A DNA stretch of 64,000 bases. Origin: Thalassotalea sp. PP2-459. Lineage in GTDB: Bacteria; Pseudomonadota; Gammaproteobacteria; Enterobacterales; Alteromonadaceae. This document shows positions 9,992 to 19,515 of the stretch, piece after piece; the first letter of the stretch is position 1; each line of letters opens with the position of its first letter. The notes below the pieces were generated by a model that was not told the origin of the DNA, made no database searches, and was given only the letters and a program-made list of their open reading frames with translations. The position numbers and the translations under genes were made by a program. The stretch is taken from NCBI RefSeq assembly GCF_001913705.1, contig NZ_MKQD01000034.1:303866-367865 (forward strand), given 5' to 3'.

Positions 9992-11374
9992 TTATAGACC
10001 GAATGGCAAAGTGATGGTCACAATAAGTCCACCCATTGGATTATGCGTTGCGACGATATTCCCTTGGTGTTTGTCTATCGCTTGTTTGGCGATGGCAAGG
10101 CCTAAACCTGTGCCGCCACTGTCTCTGTCTCTTGCATCAGATACTCGATAAAACGGGTCAAACAGCTTGGCTAAATGTTGCGTTTCAACACCTTTACCGT
10201 TATCAGCAACGGTAATTTCTATGTTTTCTTGATGTTTACGCAGTGAGACCTCAATACTTTGTTGATCAAAACTATATTTAATGGCGTTTGAAATTACGTT
10301 ATTAACCGCGCTAATAAAAAGTGACTCGTTAATAGCCAAAGAGATGTTTGTTTCTGCGTTGAGCTTTACATTAATTGATTTCTCATTAGCGATAAGCTGA
10401 GCATCTTCAACAATTATTGCCATTAATTGAGAAAGATCACATTGTGCCATATGAACTGATTCTAGGGTGTTTTCATGGCGAGATAGTGTTAATACATTGC
10501 TAATCATTTCATCGAGTTGCATTACTTCTTTTTCACAGCGAGAAAGTAAATCTTGTTTATTCTCAGCTTCGGGTAAAGTTTTTTCTAATAAACCTAGTGT
10601 GATTTGCAAACGGGTGAGTGGAGATCTTAGCTCATGTGATACATCAGCTAATAAACGCTGATGAGCAGAAATATTATTTTCTAGCTTGTCAGCCATTAAG
10701 TTAAAACTCTTGGCAAGCTGGCCTAATTCATCTCGTCGGTTTTCATTATTTTTCACGCGAGCTTTGAAGTCACCATTGCCGATAGTCAAAGCCGTTTTTT
10801 CCATGGCGCGTACAGGCCGAGTTAAATATTTTGCGAACACCCAACAAAAACACATACTTAATAAAATAGGCACGAAAATACGTACCCAATGAGGTAGCAG
10901 TAAGATTGTTTCATTAACGTCGCTACTTTTTACACGAGAAGCGATAAATAGTTGATAACTATTTCCTTGAATCTCCAGATTAGTTGGGCCGCTGATACGT
11001 GCATAATGGAATAAAACGCTGGTGTTATGGGTGATTTCGTTTTTCCTTAGGTATTTCGCCAGAGGTCTAGCAAAGCGTTTATTATGGTAAAAAATGTTGT
11101 TTGTTCTTGGATCTTTTATAAATAATGTTTGTTGAATGAATCGATCACTGCGTTTGATCACTTGTGATGGGTGTTTAAAATTCTTTTCTTGGATCCGTTT
11201 TGTAATGAGGGCTAATTTATCCATATCTTTAGCATTTAACGGCAGAATAACATTTTCTTGATCTAATTGGCTGGTGAGAAAATGTGTCATTGAAATCGAG
11301 ACAATAGTGGTGATCCAAAAAACGAAAAAAAGTTTCACGCCAATTGAGCTAAGGAATTGCTTAAGTTTCAACAT
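9992..11374 (-). CDS. cpxA: CpxA-like envelope-stress sensor histidine kinase
   Basis: 460 residues: membrane helix (about 12-30), periplasmic domain (about 31-165), second helix (about 167-187), HAMP, the phospho-accepting His in LADVSHELRSPLTRLQ, and the ATPase domain with NNVISNAIKYS (N box), VADNGKGV (G1) and GGTGLGLAIAK (G2). All catalytic motifs are intact. It is three bases after the response-regulator gene, and the divergent gene at 12231 is cpxP-like, which supports the Cpx assignment over RstB. Confidence 0.85.
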   Translation of the reverse strand: MLKLKQFLSSIGVKLFFVFWITTIVSISMTHFLTSQLDQENVILPLNAKDMDKLALITKRIQEKNFKHPSQVIKRSDRFIQQTLFIKDPRTNNIFYHNKRFARPLAKYLRKNEITHNTSVLFHYARISGPTNLEIQGNSYQLFIASRVKSSDVNETILLLPHWVRIFVPILLSMCFCWVFAKYLTRPVRAMEKTALTIGNGDFKARVKNNENRRDELGQLAKSFNLMADKLENNISAHQRLLADVSHELRSPLTRLQITLGLLEKTLPEAENKQDLLSRCEKEVMQLDEMISNVLTLSRHENTLESVHMAQCDLSQLMAIIVEDAQLIANEKSINVKLNAETNISLAINESLFISAVNNVISNAIKYSFDQQSIEVSLRKHQENIEITVADNGKGVETQHLAKLFDPFYRVSDARDRDSGGTGLGLAIAKQAIDKHQGNIVATHNPMGGLIVTITLPFGL

Positions 11375-11377
11375 ACG

Positions 11378-12082
11378 TTATTGCTCGCTTCCGGATAAGA
11401 AAATATAGCCAGCACCACGTATAGTTTTAATTTTTTCATCTTGTGCGTAAGTTGAAAATTTTCTACGGATATTGCTCACATGCATGTCAATACTACGATC
11501 GAATGGGCTCAGTTTACGCTGCATCACCTGTTGTGATATGAGCTCTTTACTCACAATTGTTCCCGTGTTTTCCATTAATAACGTGAGTAATTGGTATTCT
11601 GTGCCAGTTAACTCAATGAGTTGATCATGACAATGTACTTCATGAGTCGCGGGGTTTAGCCGAACATGATTAATATGGTAACTTGAATTGTTGTTTTGCT
11701 GTTGTTGGACAATATCAATTCTGCGTAAAATGGCGTTGATACGGGCTAATAACTCACGGTGCTGAAAAGGCTTAGCAAGATAATCATCAGCGCCAAGCTC
11801 TAACCCTAATACTTTATCGGTTTCATCGCCTTTTGCGGTAAGCATTAAAATGGGCGTTGTATGCTTGCCGCCTAATGCTTTTAACAGTTCAAAGCCGTTA
11901 AGCCCAGGCATCATAACATCAAGTAATATTAAACAATATTTACTGTCTTGTGCTGCTGCTAAGCCTGAAATACCATCATGCCGCGCTTCAAGTTGATAAC
12001 CTTCGTACGACAAATATTCACGTAACAGATCAGTTAACGTTTTATCGTCATCAATCATTAATATTGTACGTGTATCTGTCAT
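11378..12082 (-). CDS. cpxR: CpxR-like response regulator (OmpR family)
   Basis: 234 residues. The receiver domain has the acidic pair in LMIDDD, the phospho-acceptor Asp in LILLDVMMPG, Thr in LMLTAKGDE and Lys in DDYLAKPF. The C-terminal winged helix ends with IKTIRGAGYIFL. Binds DNA when phosphorylated and is expected to act at the tandem GTAAA site at 12150-12165, between this gene and cpxP. AGGG lies upstream of the ATG. Confidence 0.88.
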   Translation of the reverse strand: MTDTRTILMIDDDKTLTDLLREYLSYEGYQLEARHDGISGLAAAQDSKYCLILLDVMMPGLNGFELLKALGGKHTTPILMLTAKGDETDKVLGLELGADDYLAKPFQHRELLARINAILRRIDIVQQQQNNNSSYHINHVRLNPATHEVHCHDQLIELTGTEYQLLTLLMENTGTIVSKELISQQVMQRKLSPFDRSIDMHVSNIRRKFSTYAQDEKIKTIRGAGYIFLSGSEQ

Positions 12083-12149
12083 CGTTTATATCCCTGTTGT
12101 TGGTACTTGCATTGTTATATTAACTGAGCGAAGGGGGTGACATGAAGTC

Positions 12150-12165
12150 TTTACACAACTTTTAC
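12150..12165. promoter_or_regulatory. CpxR box between cpxR and cpxP
   Basis: On the minus strand this reads GTAAA-AGTTGT-GTAAA: two exact copies of the CpxR half-site separated by six bases, within the spacing known for CpxR (GTAAA-N4-8-GTAAA). It sits in the 148-base gap between the divergent cpxR and cpxP genes. A possible -10 for cpxP (TATGAT, 12197-12202) follows with no good -35, as expected for an activated promoter. Confidence 0.7.
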
Positions 12166-12230
12166 ATTCCTTTGCGTTTCTTTGCATTGAGTTCGTTATG
12201 ATAATGGTGAATCTTTTAGAGGAGAGTACT

Positions 12231-12740
12231 ATGAACAAATTATCATTGAAGTCTTGTATTGTTGCAATCAGTTTAGCTTTACCATTAGCGCTACCTGCTC
12301 AAGCAATGATGTTAGATCAATCAACAGATACAGCCCAAAAAGAAATGCGTCACCATAAAGGTAAATCAATGGCGAAGCATCAGTTAAAAAGAATGGCGCG
12401 ATTTTTACAACTAGATGATGCTCAGATAGCACAGATTAAAACGATTTATCAAGATGCAAAAATTGTAAAAGAGCAAAATAAAGCAAGCAGAAAAGCATTT
12501 CGTGACGAAATGAAAGCGTTAGTGCAAAGTGAAAACTTTACTGAGCAAGCTTTCTTAACGCTACACCAGCAAAACCAAGATCAATTAACAGAATCAGCGT
12601 TGCAACGCGCAAAAACTAAAAATGCTATCTATTTGGTCTTGAACGATGAACAGCGTGAAAAATTTGCCAAATTTCAAGAAAAAAGAAAAAATAAACAAAA
12701 TGGTAAACGTAAAGGTAAGCGTAAGCATCACGATTCATAA
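12231..12740 (+). CDS. cpxP: CpxP/Spy-like periplasmic protein
   Basis: 169 residues from the ATG at 12231, chosen because of a strong ribosome-binding site (TTAGAGGAGAG) directly upstream and because it gives a clean signal peptide ending AQA. The mature part is helical and very basic. The second LTxxQ-type repeat is visible as LNDEQREKF and the first as LDDAQIAQI. CpxP dampens CpxA and binds misfolded proteins in the periplasm; Spy is the alternative. The Lys/Arg/His-rich tail (about 150-169) is unusual and could bind metal. Confidence 0.8.
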   Translation: MNKLSLKSCIVAISLALPLALPAQAMMLDQSTDTAQKEMRHHKGKSMAKHQLKRMARFLQLDDAQIAQIKTIYQDAKIVKEQNKASRKAFRDEMKALVQSENFTEQAFLTLHQQNQDQLTESALQRAKTKNAIYLVLNDEQREKFAKFQEKRKNKQNGKRKGKRKHHDS

Positions 12741-12829
12741 CGTGGTATAGGCACGACAGACATTATTTTTTACTGAAGGTAAATACGATAATCGCTGCAA
12801 TTTAACATTAAGATGATCGTAAGTAGAAT

Positions 12830-12868
12830 CAAAGTAGTATGTTTGAATAATACTACTTTGGTTTTTTG
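12830..12868 (+). terminator. Rho-independent terminator after cpxP
   Basis: Perfect 11-bp stem (CAAAGTAGTAT / ATACTACTTTG, 12830-12840 and 12850-12860) with a nine-base loop, followed by GTTTTTTG. It lies 90 bases after the cpxP stop, before the convergent M56 gene. Confidence 0.8.
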
Positions 12869-12904
12869 TTTGATACCGACCGATAATTATTTATTGGATA
12901 CCGC

Positions 12905-14809
12905 TTATTTCATCAAGCTAAACGAAAATATTTTTGTCATTTTACTTTCGATAGGTTTGTTATTTATTTTTGCAGGTTGAAAGCGCCATTTGGCCATTGC
13001 GTTTCTGATCGCACTTTTAAAATAACTCACTCTACTTTTCTTTTCGAACTCAATGTTTTTCACTCGGCCTAAGGTATCGATGGTAAAGTTTACAGCTACG
13101 TCGATTTCTAAGCCTTTACGCTTTGCTGATGAGGGGTATCTCGGATCAGGAGAGGTTAGCAATAACGCTTTAGAGCGAACTGGCGGAGGTGCTATCTTAA
13201 CAGGTGTTGTTTCTTTTGGCTGAGTAAACCTTGCTAATCGCGAATGTGGGATTGGGAGCGGAGCTGTTCGTTTTATTGGGTGCTGACTTTTATCAACTTC
13301 TGGCTCATGATTTAAAGCCGCAATTTGTTGCGAATAGGGGTTATCAAGACGTGACGTTTTATTTGATGAACTCGTTCGTTCAAAAGCTATATCTGATGCT
13401 GATTTTTTCGTCACAGGTAAAATCGTTTCAATCGTATTTTTTGGTGTTTGGTCACTCGTTAATACGTTGTTTGAAACTGTCTCATTAGACAATGGTGTTT
13501 TGGTCGGCACTGGTGCACTAATGTCTTTTTTAAGCTTTTGTTCTTGTTTTGCAATCGCTTGAGTGACTTCTTGATCAATAACCATATCGGAAGTGATGTG
13601 ATCTGTAATAGGTGAGCTTACGATATCTGGAGCAGCAGTTTGTTCAGGGCTCAACGGAGCTTTATCTTGGTTAATTAATAAATTCGCAATAGAAGCTTCT
13701 GATAACTCCACTTCATGTTCAGACAGAGAACGGGGAATATCATTTGCTGAGCTAGCAAATGATATATAACCGGAAGATAAATCGACTATTGGCATTTTTA
13801 TATATGGTTTTAGTGCTACAGCAAGAATAGAAACGATAATCAACACTGAAGCTAAAAACTTTCCTGATTCATCTGTTTTAGCACAATGGTGTTGATCAAC
13901 TAAACGAAGTACGCGCTTTTTTAAATCACCGCCTGATGCTGCCATTGCCATTGTTGGAATTGCGTGATGTCGATGGTGATGGCACAAGCTTGCTGTATCG
14001 GTAAGTGTATGCGCATAAGCTAAGGCGTCGCCTGACAGTGCTACGGCGATATCATCACTACAGTATTCACGCTCATTGCGCATTTGTTTAGAAATCCAAC
14101 GTACAGCAGGATGGAAAAATAACAGTGTTTCAATCAACGTTTGCAGTAAATTGACCAAATAATCATAACGCTTGATATGCGCTAATTCATGTAACATTAG
14201 CATTGATAGTTGGGCTGGTGTTAATCCAGTTATCATTGCTGCAGGTATTAGTACAACGGGTTTCAACCAGCCAATCGCCATAGGTACATCACAATGTAAC
14301 GCAATGAGTAATTTAGGCTTTCGTGTTAATTTAATCTTTTTTACTAGGGCTTCAAATGTGTTATCTAACGATTTAGACGGCAACCTAACGCCATGTTTTG
14401 GTAATTGAACGACGTGGTAAAGTTCGATGAATAATTTTAATGCAAGCATGCAAACCGTTGCTAACCAAAGGATAGATAGAATAGGTAGTGAACCAAGCAC
14501 ATCTTGTTGCCAAGTTTGAGGGTCTGTGACCAAGAATAATTCGTCAGCATTAGAGGTAGGTAAAGCATGTTGTAAAATTAAAGAAGGGCTAATATCCGGC
14601 TGATAGATGAGGGAGAAGGTTATCATTGGCACAATCAAGCACAACGCCATTGCTGTGGTTGATAATAGGTATCGAATATTTGTGTGTTTAAAAGAAGTTA
14701 ATACCAAAGAAAATTTTAACGTAAGCGCGATTAAACCACCCTGCCACAAAAAGTGAATCAAGGTAAGTGCGAGATAATATAATATTGCGCTATTTTCTAT
14801 GCTATCCAT
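12905..14809 (-). CDS. M56 (BlaR1/MecR1-type) membrane metalloprotease with C-terminal TonB domain
   Basis: 634 residues. Membrane helices occur at about 8-38, 46-70 and 108-132; the zinc-protease motif HELAH is at 207-211, followed by REYCSDD (about 247-253) carrying the likely third ligand. Another helix lies near 317-335. A Ser/Thr/Pro-rich linker then leads to a TonB C-terminal domain (about 545-634; DPRYPSSAKRKG, MAKWRFQPA). BlaR1-type proteases are activated by an envelope signal and cleave the partner repressor, here the BlaI-like protein encoded 24 bases upstream. There is no beta-lactam-binding domain and no beta-lactamase gene in the window, so the signal is unknown. Confidence 0.82.
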   Translation of the reverse strand: MDSIENSAILYYLALTLIHFLWQGGLIALTLKFSLVLTSFKHTNIRYLLSTTAMALCLIVPMITFSLIYQPDISPSLILQHALPTSNADELFLVTDPQTWQQDVLGSLPILSILWLATVCMLALKLFIELYHVVQLPKHGVRLPSKSLDNTFEALVKKIKLTRKPKLLIALHCDVPMAIGWLKPVVLIPAAMITGLTPAQLSMLMLHELAHIKRYDYLVNLLQTLIETLLFFHPAVRWISKQMRNEREYCSDDIAVALSGDALAYAHTLTDTASLCHHHRHHAIPTMAMAASGGDLKKRVLRLVDQHHCAKTDESGKFLASVLIIVSILAVALKPYIKMPIVDLSSGYISFASSANDIPRSLSEHEVELSEASIANLLINQDKAPLSPEQTAAPDIVSSPITDHITSDMVIDQEVTQAIAKQEQKLKKDISAPVPTKTPLSNETVSNNVLTSDQTPKNTIETILPVTKKSASDIAFERTSSSNKTSRLDNPYSQQIAALNHEPEVDKSQHPIKRTAPLPIPHSRLARFTQPKETTPVKIAPPPVRSKALLLTSPDPRYPSSAKRKGLEIDVAVNFTIDTLGRVKNIEFEKKSRVSYFKSAIRNAMAKWRFQPAKINNKPIESKMTKIFSFSLMK

Positions 14810-14833
14810 TCTGTTTTTTCACAAATGTGTGCG

Positions 14834-15220
14834 TTATTCCTGCTTTTCTAAATCATTTAATAACTTACGAATATCTGCTATGTCTTCTTTACTTGTGCTT
14901 TCATTGAGTGCTCGCATCACTAACTTTGACGTTGAGCCGCCGAATGCTCGAGTGATCAGATCACGAATTAACGATGATTGTGTTTGCATTTCGCTATTAG
15001 CCGCGGCATAAACATGTGCGCGATTACTTTCATCGCGAATCACCAATGACTTTTCATGCATTATTTGTAATATTTTAAGTACGGTTGTATAACCTGTTCT
15101 TTGTGTTTGGCTTACCGTTTCATGCACCTGACGTACTGTTGCAGGACCAATTTGCCATAAAATATTTAATAAAGTCAGCTCGGCTTCTGTAGGCTTAACA
15201 CCATTATTATCATGAGCCAT
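14834..15220 (-). CDS. BlaI/MecI/CopY-family transcriptional repressor
   Basis: 128 residues. The N-terminal winged helix reads PTEAELTLLNILW, then GPATVRQVHE and GYTTVLKILQIM, which are the recognition-helix region of BlaI/MecI. The C-terminal part is the dimerisation and cleavage region. AAGGAA precedes the ATG. It heads a two-gene operon with the M56 protease. A 31-base dyad at 15265-15295, about 45 bases upstream of the start, is the likely autoregulatory operator. Confidence 0.88.
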   Translation of the reverse strand: MAHDNNGVKPTEAELTLLNILWQIGPATVRQVHETVSQTQRTGYTTVLKILQIMHEKSLVIRDESNRAHVYAAANSEMQTQSSLIRDLITRAFGGSTSKLVMRALNESTSKEDIADIRKLLNDLEKQE

Positions 15221-15264
15221 TGAAGTTCCTTAATGCTTTGTGTGGTTAACACTGTTTCCACGTT

Positions 15265-15295
15265 GTTACGATTATATTACGAACATAATCGTATC
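15265..15295. promoter_or_regulatory. Palindromic operator upstream of the BlaI-like gene
   Basis: Two 11-base arms, GTTACGATTAT (15265-15275) and ATAATCGTATC (15285-15295), are inverted repeats with ten of eleven matches and a nine-base spacer. The position just upstream of the repressor gene and the length fit a dimeric BlaI-type operator; the binding protein is inferred. Confidence 0.6.
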
Positions 15296-15377
15296 TCGTG
15301 TTGAATAAATGAGCAACTAAAATTTACATTAAATTAATATTGAATTAACCTGTTGTTATTTATGTTAAATTTTTACT

Positions 15378-16118
15378 TTATAATTGTCTCGCATGAAAAT
15401 CTGAAACAATTTTTTGAGATTGCTTAGGAAAATTAGTAAAAATACCCTCAACGTTTAATGCTAAACAACGTAAAATATCTTCTTCACGATCAACAGTATA
15501 CACCCATATCTTTATATCTGCTTCAGTTAAATGATGGACTAAATCAGCGGATAAGCAGTCAATTGCAGGGTTAACAGCGTCTACATTTAGTGAAATCAAA
15601 GATGCACCTAGATCGTGAGGGTTATGTGCAATCAATGCAGCAACGGCGTATTGAGGCATAAACTGCTGGCAAGCGCTGATTAGCTGGTGGTCAAAACTAG
15701 ACAATAATATTTGTGTCGACGAAAAATTACATTGTGTTACAGCTTCCGTTAAATGAACTTGTAATGAGTTTAACAGAGCGCTAAGTTCTGTTTTGTCTTG
15801 AGGCACTGTTTTGATTTCAATATTGACCATTACACGACCATCAATGTGGCGAAGTGTCTGCGTAAGTGTTGGGATATGTTGTGCGTAGCCAAGAGTTAAA
15901 GCTGTTAATTCGGGTAAACTATAGCGGTTAATATGCCCGTAGTTTTGGGTAGTTTTATCCACAAAATAATCATGAATAACAACAAAACAGTTGCTGGGAG
16001 CGTGGTAATGAACATCAAGTTCTATTCCATCAGCCCCCTGTATAATTGCTTGTTCAAAGGCAAGAAGTGAATTTTCGGGATATTCGCCGCTTGCACCTCG
16101 ATGAGCAATAATTTTCAT
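15378..16118 (-). CDS. Glycerophosphodiester phosphodiesterase
   Basis: 246 residues, GDPD family. The catalytic and metal-binding motifs are near the N-terminus: IIAHRGASGEYPENS (His, Arg and Glu) and GIELDVH, with HDYFVDKTT further on. It hydrolyses deacylated phospholipids to glycerol-3-phosphate and an alcohol. No signal peptide, so it is the cytoplasmic UgpQ type. The start overlaps the psd stop by one base, so the two phospholipid genes are probably translated together. Confidence 0.9.
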   Translation of the reverse strand: MKIIAHRGASGEYPENSLLAFEQAIIQGADGIELDVHYHAPSNCFVVIHDYFVDKTTQNYGHINRYSLPELTALTLGYAQHIPTLTQTLRHIDGRVMVNIEIKTVPQDKTELSALLNSLQVHLTEAVTQCNFSSTQILLSSFDHQLISACQQFMPQYAVAALIAHNPHDLGASLISLNVDAVNPAIDCLSADLVHHLTEADIKIWVYTVDREEDILRCLALNVEGIFTNFPKQSQKIVSDFHARQL

Positions 16119-17002
16119 TACTCTGACGGCGATTCTTTGGATAAAATTGTCGCGAAAGGCTCTCCTAAACGGGTGATAGTTTCAGGACCTGCTTCAGGTA
16201 CAAAATCAACCATATTTGGTGAAAATGTAGCGACCACTGTTGAGCCTAATTTAAAGCGGCCCATTTCTTCACCTTTTTGCAAGTGAATCGCGCCTGTGCC
16301 AGATTTTGGATATTGCCAACGAAATACATCTTTTCCTGCTGGTGGTGTAATGGTACCAGCCCACGTAGTTTCTATGCTGGCAACGATGGTAGCGCCCACT
16401 AACACCATTGCTAAACTACCATGCTCTGTATCAAAAATAGTGACAACACGTTCATTTCGAGCAAATAAATCTGGAACATTTTGCGCAGTGAGCGGATTTA
16501 CTGAAAACAGGTCACCAGGCACATAGATCATCTCTCTAAGTGTGCCGCTCATTGGCATATGTATGCGGTGGTAATCTTTCGGCGCTAGATAAATACAGGA
16601 AAACTTGCCATTTTCAAAGGGTTCTGCGGTTTTGTTATCGCCACCGAGTAGACTTTGTAGACTATAATTAAACCCTTTTGCTTGAATGAGTTGTCCATCT
16701 ACTATGTCTCCTTGCTGGCTTATAGCGCCGTCTACAGGGTAGCAAACTTCGTTTTCATCTGGATTTATTGGTCGAACGCCCTCTGCCAACTCACGGGTAA
16801 AAAACTCGTTAAAGGTAGAAAAATCTTCGGCATTTTTAAATTTCGCTTCATTCATATTGATATTGTAAGCTTTAATAAACCATCGAATAGCTTTGGTTGT
16901 TAACCAGCCAGCTTCTGCTGCGGCAAATTTACCTACAAGTCGTGAAATACCGTGTTTTGGCATTAAGTATTGTAAAGCGATTTTTATGTTATCTACGGAC
17001 AC
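16118..17002 (-). CDS. psd: Phosphatidylserine decarboxylase proenzyme
   Basis: 294 residues. It makes phosphatidylethanolamine at the inner membrane. The LGST motif (residues 252-255) is the self-cleavage site, where Ser254 becomes the pyruvoyl group. Upstream are [32 protein letters not shown] and VGATIVASI, all typical. The downstream gene GDPD overlaps by one base. In E. coli psd also follows rsgA, as here. Confidence 0.96.
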   Translation of the reverse strand: MSVDNIKIALQYLMPKHGISRLVGKFAAAEAGWLTTKAIRWFIKAYNINMNEAKFKNAEDFSTFNEFFTRELAEGVRPINPDENEVCYPVDGAISQQGDIVDGQLIQAKGFNYSLQSLLGGDNKTAEPFENGKFSCIYLAPKDYHRIHMPMSGTLREMIYVPGDLFSVNPLTAQNVPDLFARNERVVTIFDTEHGSLAMVLVGATIVASIETTWAGTITPPAGKDVFRWQYPKSGTGAIHLQKGEEMGRFKLGSTVVATFSPNMVDFVPEAGPETITRLGEPFATILSKESPSE

Positions 17003-17027
17003 GTATGGTTCCTTTAATTATCTTATG

Positions 17028-18065
17028 TTAATCATTAAATCTGGAGGTTAGCGTATTTGTACCTAAACTTGATAAAATACGCTGAAAACTTGCTAATCGT
17101 TCGGGATGAATCGCACCAGCTTCGCAAGCGGCTACTAGTGCACACCCCGGATCAGTTTGGTGTTTACAGTCTCTAAATTTACAGGTGCCAAGGTAGTCTG
17201 CAAATTCAATAAAGCCTTGGTAAACTTGCTCAGGCGTTAAATGCCATAAGCCAAATTCACGAATGCCTGGCGAATCAATTAAATCACCACCATCAAGAAA
17301 ATGGTAAAGCCTCGCCACTGTTGTTGTATGTTGTCCTAATCCTGAGTTTCCAGAAACTTCTTTGGTTAATAAGCCAAGTTCAGGCATCAACGAGTTTGTT
17401 AGTGTGGACTTGCCAACACCTGATTGCCCGACAAATATACTGGTGTTATCTGCTAATTGTGCTTTAAGCGTAGCGATACCTTCTTGAGTTGTATTGGAAA
17501 CTGCCAATATTTTATAACCAATATCTTGGTATATTTGTAATTGCTCATCGATAATTTCAGCGAGGTCATCATCAAGTAAATCTATTTTATTGAGCAGAAT
17601 AATTGGTGGTATATCGGTTTGCTCTGCAGCAACAAGATAACGATCAATAATATCAGCATTAAAAGCAGGTAATACCGAAGTCACGATTATTATCTGACTA
17701 ATATTGGCGGCAATGGGCTTAACGCCATCATAAACGTCAGGACGAGATAATACAGAATCACGTTCATGAACTGCTTCTATAACACCAGAAATACTGTGCT
17801 GTGTTTCTTTTTCTTGTCGCCAAAGTACCTTATCACCACAAACTAAAGAGCCAACAGAACGACGCAAGTTACAGCGAACAATGTCACCTGATGTGCTTTC
17901 AACGTCAGCATGTTGTCCAAATCGACTGATCACTACCCCTTGTTGTGATTCTCCTAATTCGTCATCTTGCCATTCGACAGCAGCAGATTTTCGCGCTAAC
18001 TTTTTCGCTTGGTTGGCGTTAATTCGTCTGAGTTGACCTTTGGTTAATTTTTTAGCTTTTGCCAC
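17028..18065 (-). CDS. rsgA: Ribosome small-subunit-dependent GTPase RsgA
   Basis: 345 residues with circularly permuted GTPase motifs: NKIDLL (G4) comes before [10 protein letters not shown] (G1) and DSPGIREFG (G3). An OB-fold precedes it and a zinc-binding C-terminal part ([14 protein letters not shown]) follows. RsgA assists late maturation of the 30S subunit. The basic N-terminus ([18 protein letters not shown]) is typical. Divergent from orn, same arrangement as in E. coli. Confidence 0.96.
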   Translation of the reverse strand: MAKAKKLTKGQLRRINANQAKKLARKSAAVEWQDDELGESQQGVVISRFGQHADVESTSGDIVRCNLRRSVGSLVCGDKVLWRQEKETQHSISGVIEAVHERDSVLSRPDVYDGVKPIAANISQIIIVTSVLPAFNADIIDRYLVAAEQTDIPPIILLNKIDLLDDDLAEIIDEQLQIYQDIGYKILAVSNTTQEGIATLKAQLADNTSIFVGQSGVGKSTLTNSLMPELGLLTKEVSGNSGLGQHTTTVARLYHFLDGGDLIDSPGIREFGLWHLTPEQVYQGFIEFADYLGTCKFRDCKHQTDPGCALVAACEAGAIHPERLASFQRILSSLGTNTLTSRFND

Positions 18066-18223
18066 AGAAATTTTTCATTTTAATCGTCGTTAATATATAG
18101 TTTGGTTAAAACAAAATGTTTTAATCAATATGTGTTGTCACGTATTATACGGATAAATTTATCTTACAGCTATTACTTGTCAACGTTTAGTAATGTTCAA
18201 GTGCAAGTCATCAAGGGAAACAT

Positions 18224-18769
18224 ATGTCTTTAAGCGAAACCAACTTAATTTGGTTAGATTTGGAAATGACAGGTCTTGAGCCTGAACATGATGTGATTTT
18301 AGAAATTGCTAGCATTGTAACCGATAGCCAGTTGAACCTGCTTGCTGAAGGGCCAGTCTTTGCTATCCATCAACCTGACGATGTGTTAGACAATATGAAT
18401 CAGTGGTGCATCGATACGCATGGTGCATCTGGGTTAACGCAACGTTGTCGAGAAAGTAATGCTTCCTTGTTAGATGCAGAAGCAGCAACCATAGCTTTTT
18501 TAGAAAAGTATGTACCAGCGGGCGCGTCACCAATGTGTGGTAACAGTATTGGGCAAGATAGACGTTTTATTAATAAATATATGCCTCACTTTGAACAATA
18601 TTTTCATTATCGAAATTTAGATGTTAGTACGATTAAAGAGCTTGCTCGGCGCTGGAAACCAGAAGTTTTAGCTAAAGTAGAAAAAAAAGGCGTGCATTTA
18701 GCGTTGGATGATATTCGAGAGTCGATAGAAGAGCTTAAAGTGTATCGCGAACATTTATTTAAATGTTAA
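18224..18769 (+). CDS. orn: Oligoribonuclease
   Basis: 181 residues, DEDDh exonuclease. Exo I is [14 protein letters not shown], Exo II lies around [11 protein letters not shown], and Exo III is [11 protein letters not shown] with the catalytic His. It degrades di- and short oligoribonucleotides to mononucleotides, including pGpG from c-di-GMP turnover. AAGGGAA precedes the ATG; a terminator follows at 18785. Confidence 0.96.
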   Translation: MSLSETNLIWLDLEMTGLEPEHDVILEIASIVTDSQLNLLAEGPVFAIHQPDDVLDNMNQWCIDTHGASGLTQRCRESNASLLDAEAATIAFLEKYVPAGASPMCGNSIGQDRRFINKYMPHFEQYFHYRNLDVSTIKELARRWKPEVLAKVEKKGVHLALDDIRESIEELKVYREHLFKC

Positions 18770-18784
18770 TAGCAATACTGTTAG

Positions 18785-18808
18785 AAAAGCACGACAAGTG
18801 CTTTTTTC
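18785..18808 (+). terminator. Rho-independent terminator after orn
   Basis: Perfect 8-bp stem AAAAGCAC/GTGCTTTT with a five-base loop, running into a T tract, 16 bases after the orn stop. Confidence 0.8.
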
Positions 18809-18849
18809 TTTGCTAAGGTTTTATGGTCTGACCAGTTAAGAGGTGAATG

Positions 18850-19359
18850 ATGCGTAATAAACTCGCGAAGACCATTAATAAATTAAATGTATTGCCTGCT
18901 GGCATAAAAGGTTTTTTAATAACCAAGATTTTTTGCTCAAAAGTAAAGTATGCAGGCACCACCGGCATTCGTATTGAGCAATTAACCGAATCAAAAGCGG
19001 TTGTGAGATTAACCAATCGAAAAAAGGTACAGAATCACATCGGCTCCATACATGCTGTGGCCGCTGCGGTATTAGCAGAATCTACAACGGGTATGGTTTT
19101 TGGTATGAATGTACCAGACACTTGCATTCCATTACTAAAGTCGATGCGTATTGATTATCAACGACGAATGCAAGGGAACTTAAAAGCGATTGCATTGTTA
19201 AACCAAGATCAACGCGACAGTATTAATCATATTGAAAAAGGTGAGTTAGTCGTCCCTGTGGAGATATTTGATGAAACTGACCAACAACCTATTGTATGCA
19301 CAATGGAATGGGCATGGGTACCGAAACGAAAAACTGAAGCTGTTAAAGAAAGCCGTTGA
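18850..19359 (+). CDS. DUF4442 hotdog-fold protein (possible thioesterase)
   Basis: 169 residues. Two adjacent ATGs exist at 18847 and 18850; the GAGG at 18840-18843 is better spaced for the second. The segment VRLTNRKKVQNHIGSIHAVAAAVLAES resembles the hotdog helix of PaaI-like thioesterases, and the family DUF4442 fits in length and pattern. Substrate unknown. It stands alone between a terminator and the long gene at 19516. Confidence 0.7.
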   Translation: MRNKLAKTINKLNVLPAGIKGFLITKIFCSKVKYAGTTGIRIEQLTESKAVVRLTNRKKVQNHIGSIHAVAAAVLAESTTGMVFGMNVPDTCIPLLKSMRIDYQRRMQGNLKAIALLNQDQRDSINHIEKGELVVPVEIFDETDQQPIVCTMEWAWVPKRKTEAVKESR

Positions 19360-19412
19360 TTATTAGTCATAATTCCATAAACTGTAAAGATTGCATGTTG
19401 AATATGTACCGC

Positions 19413-19441
19413 TGATTACACTAAATAATAAACTGTAATCA
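19413..19441. repeat. Inverted repeat upstream of the pseudo-kinase operon
   Basis: Arms TGATTACA (19413-19420) and TGTAATCA (19434-19441) are a perfect 8-bp inverted repeat with a 13-base AT-rich centre, about 75 bases upstream of the ATG at 19516. It could be an operator or a hairpin in the leader. There is no T tract, so it is not a terminator. Confidence 0.45.
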
Positions 19442-19515
19442 CTAAGATTCTTCAAGCTGAAGCAGTAACGCTACGATAGCGTACTGATCTATTTTTGCAG
19501 GTAGTTGATAAACGC

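Noticed and set aside
18066..18223. Promoters for the divergent rsgA and orn
   Set aside because: Several TATA-like hexamers exist, but none has a -35 at the right distance; not listed.
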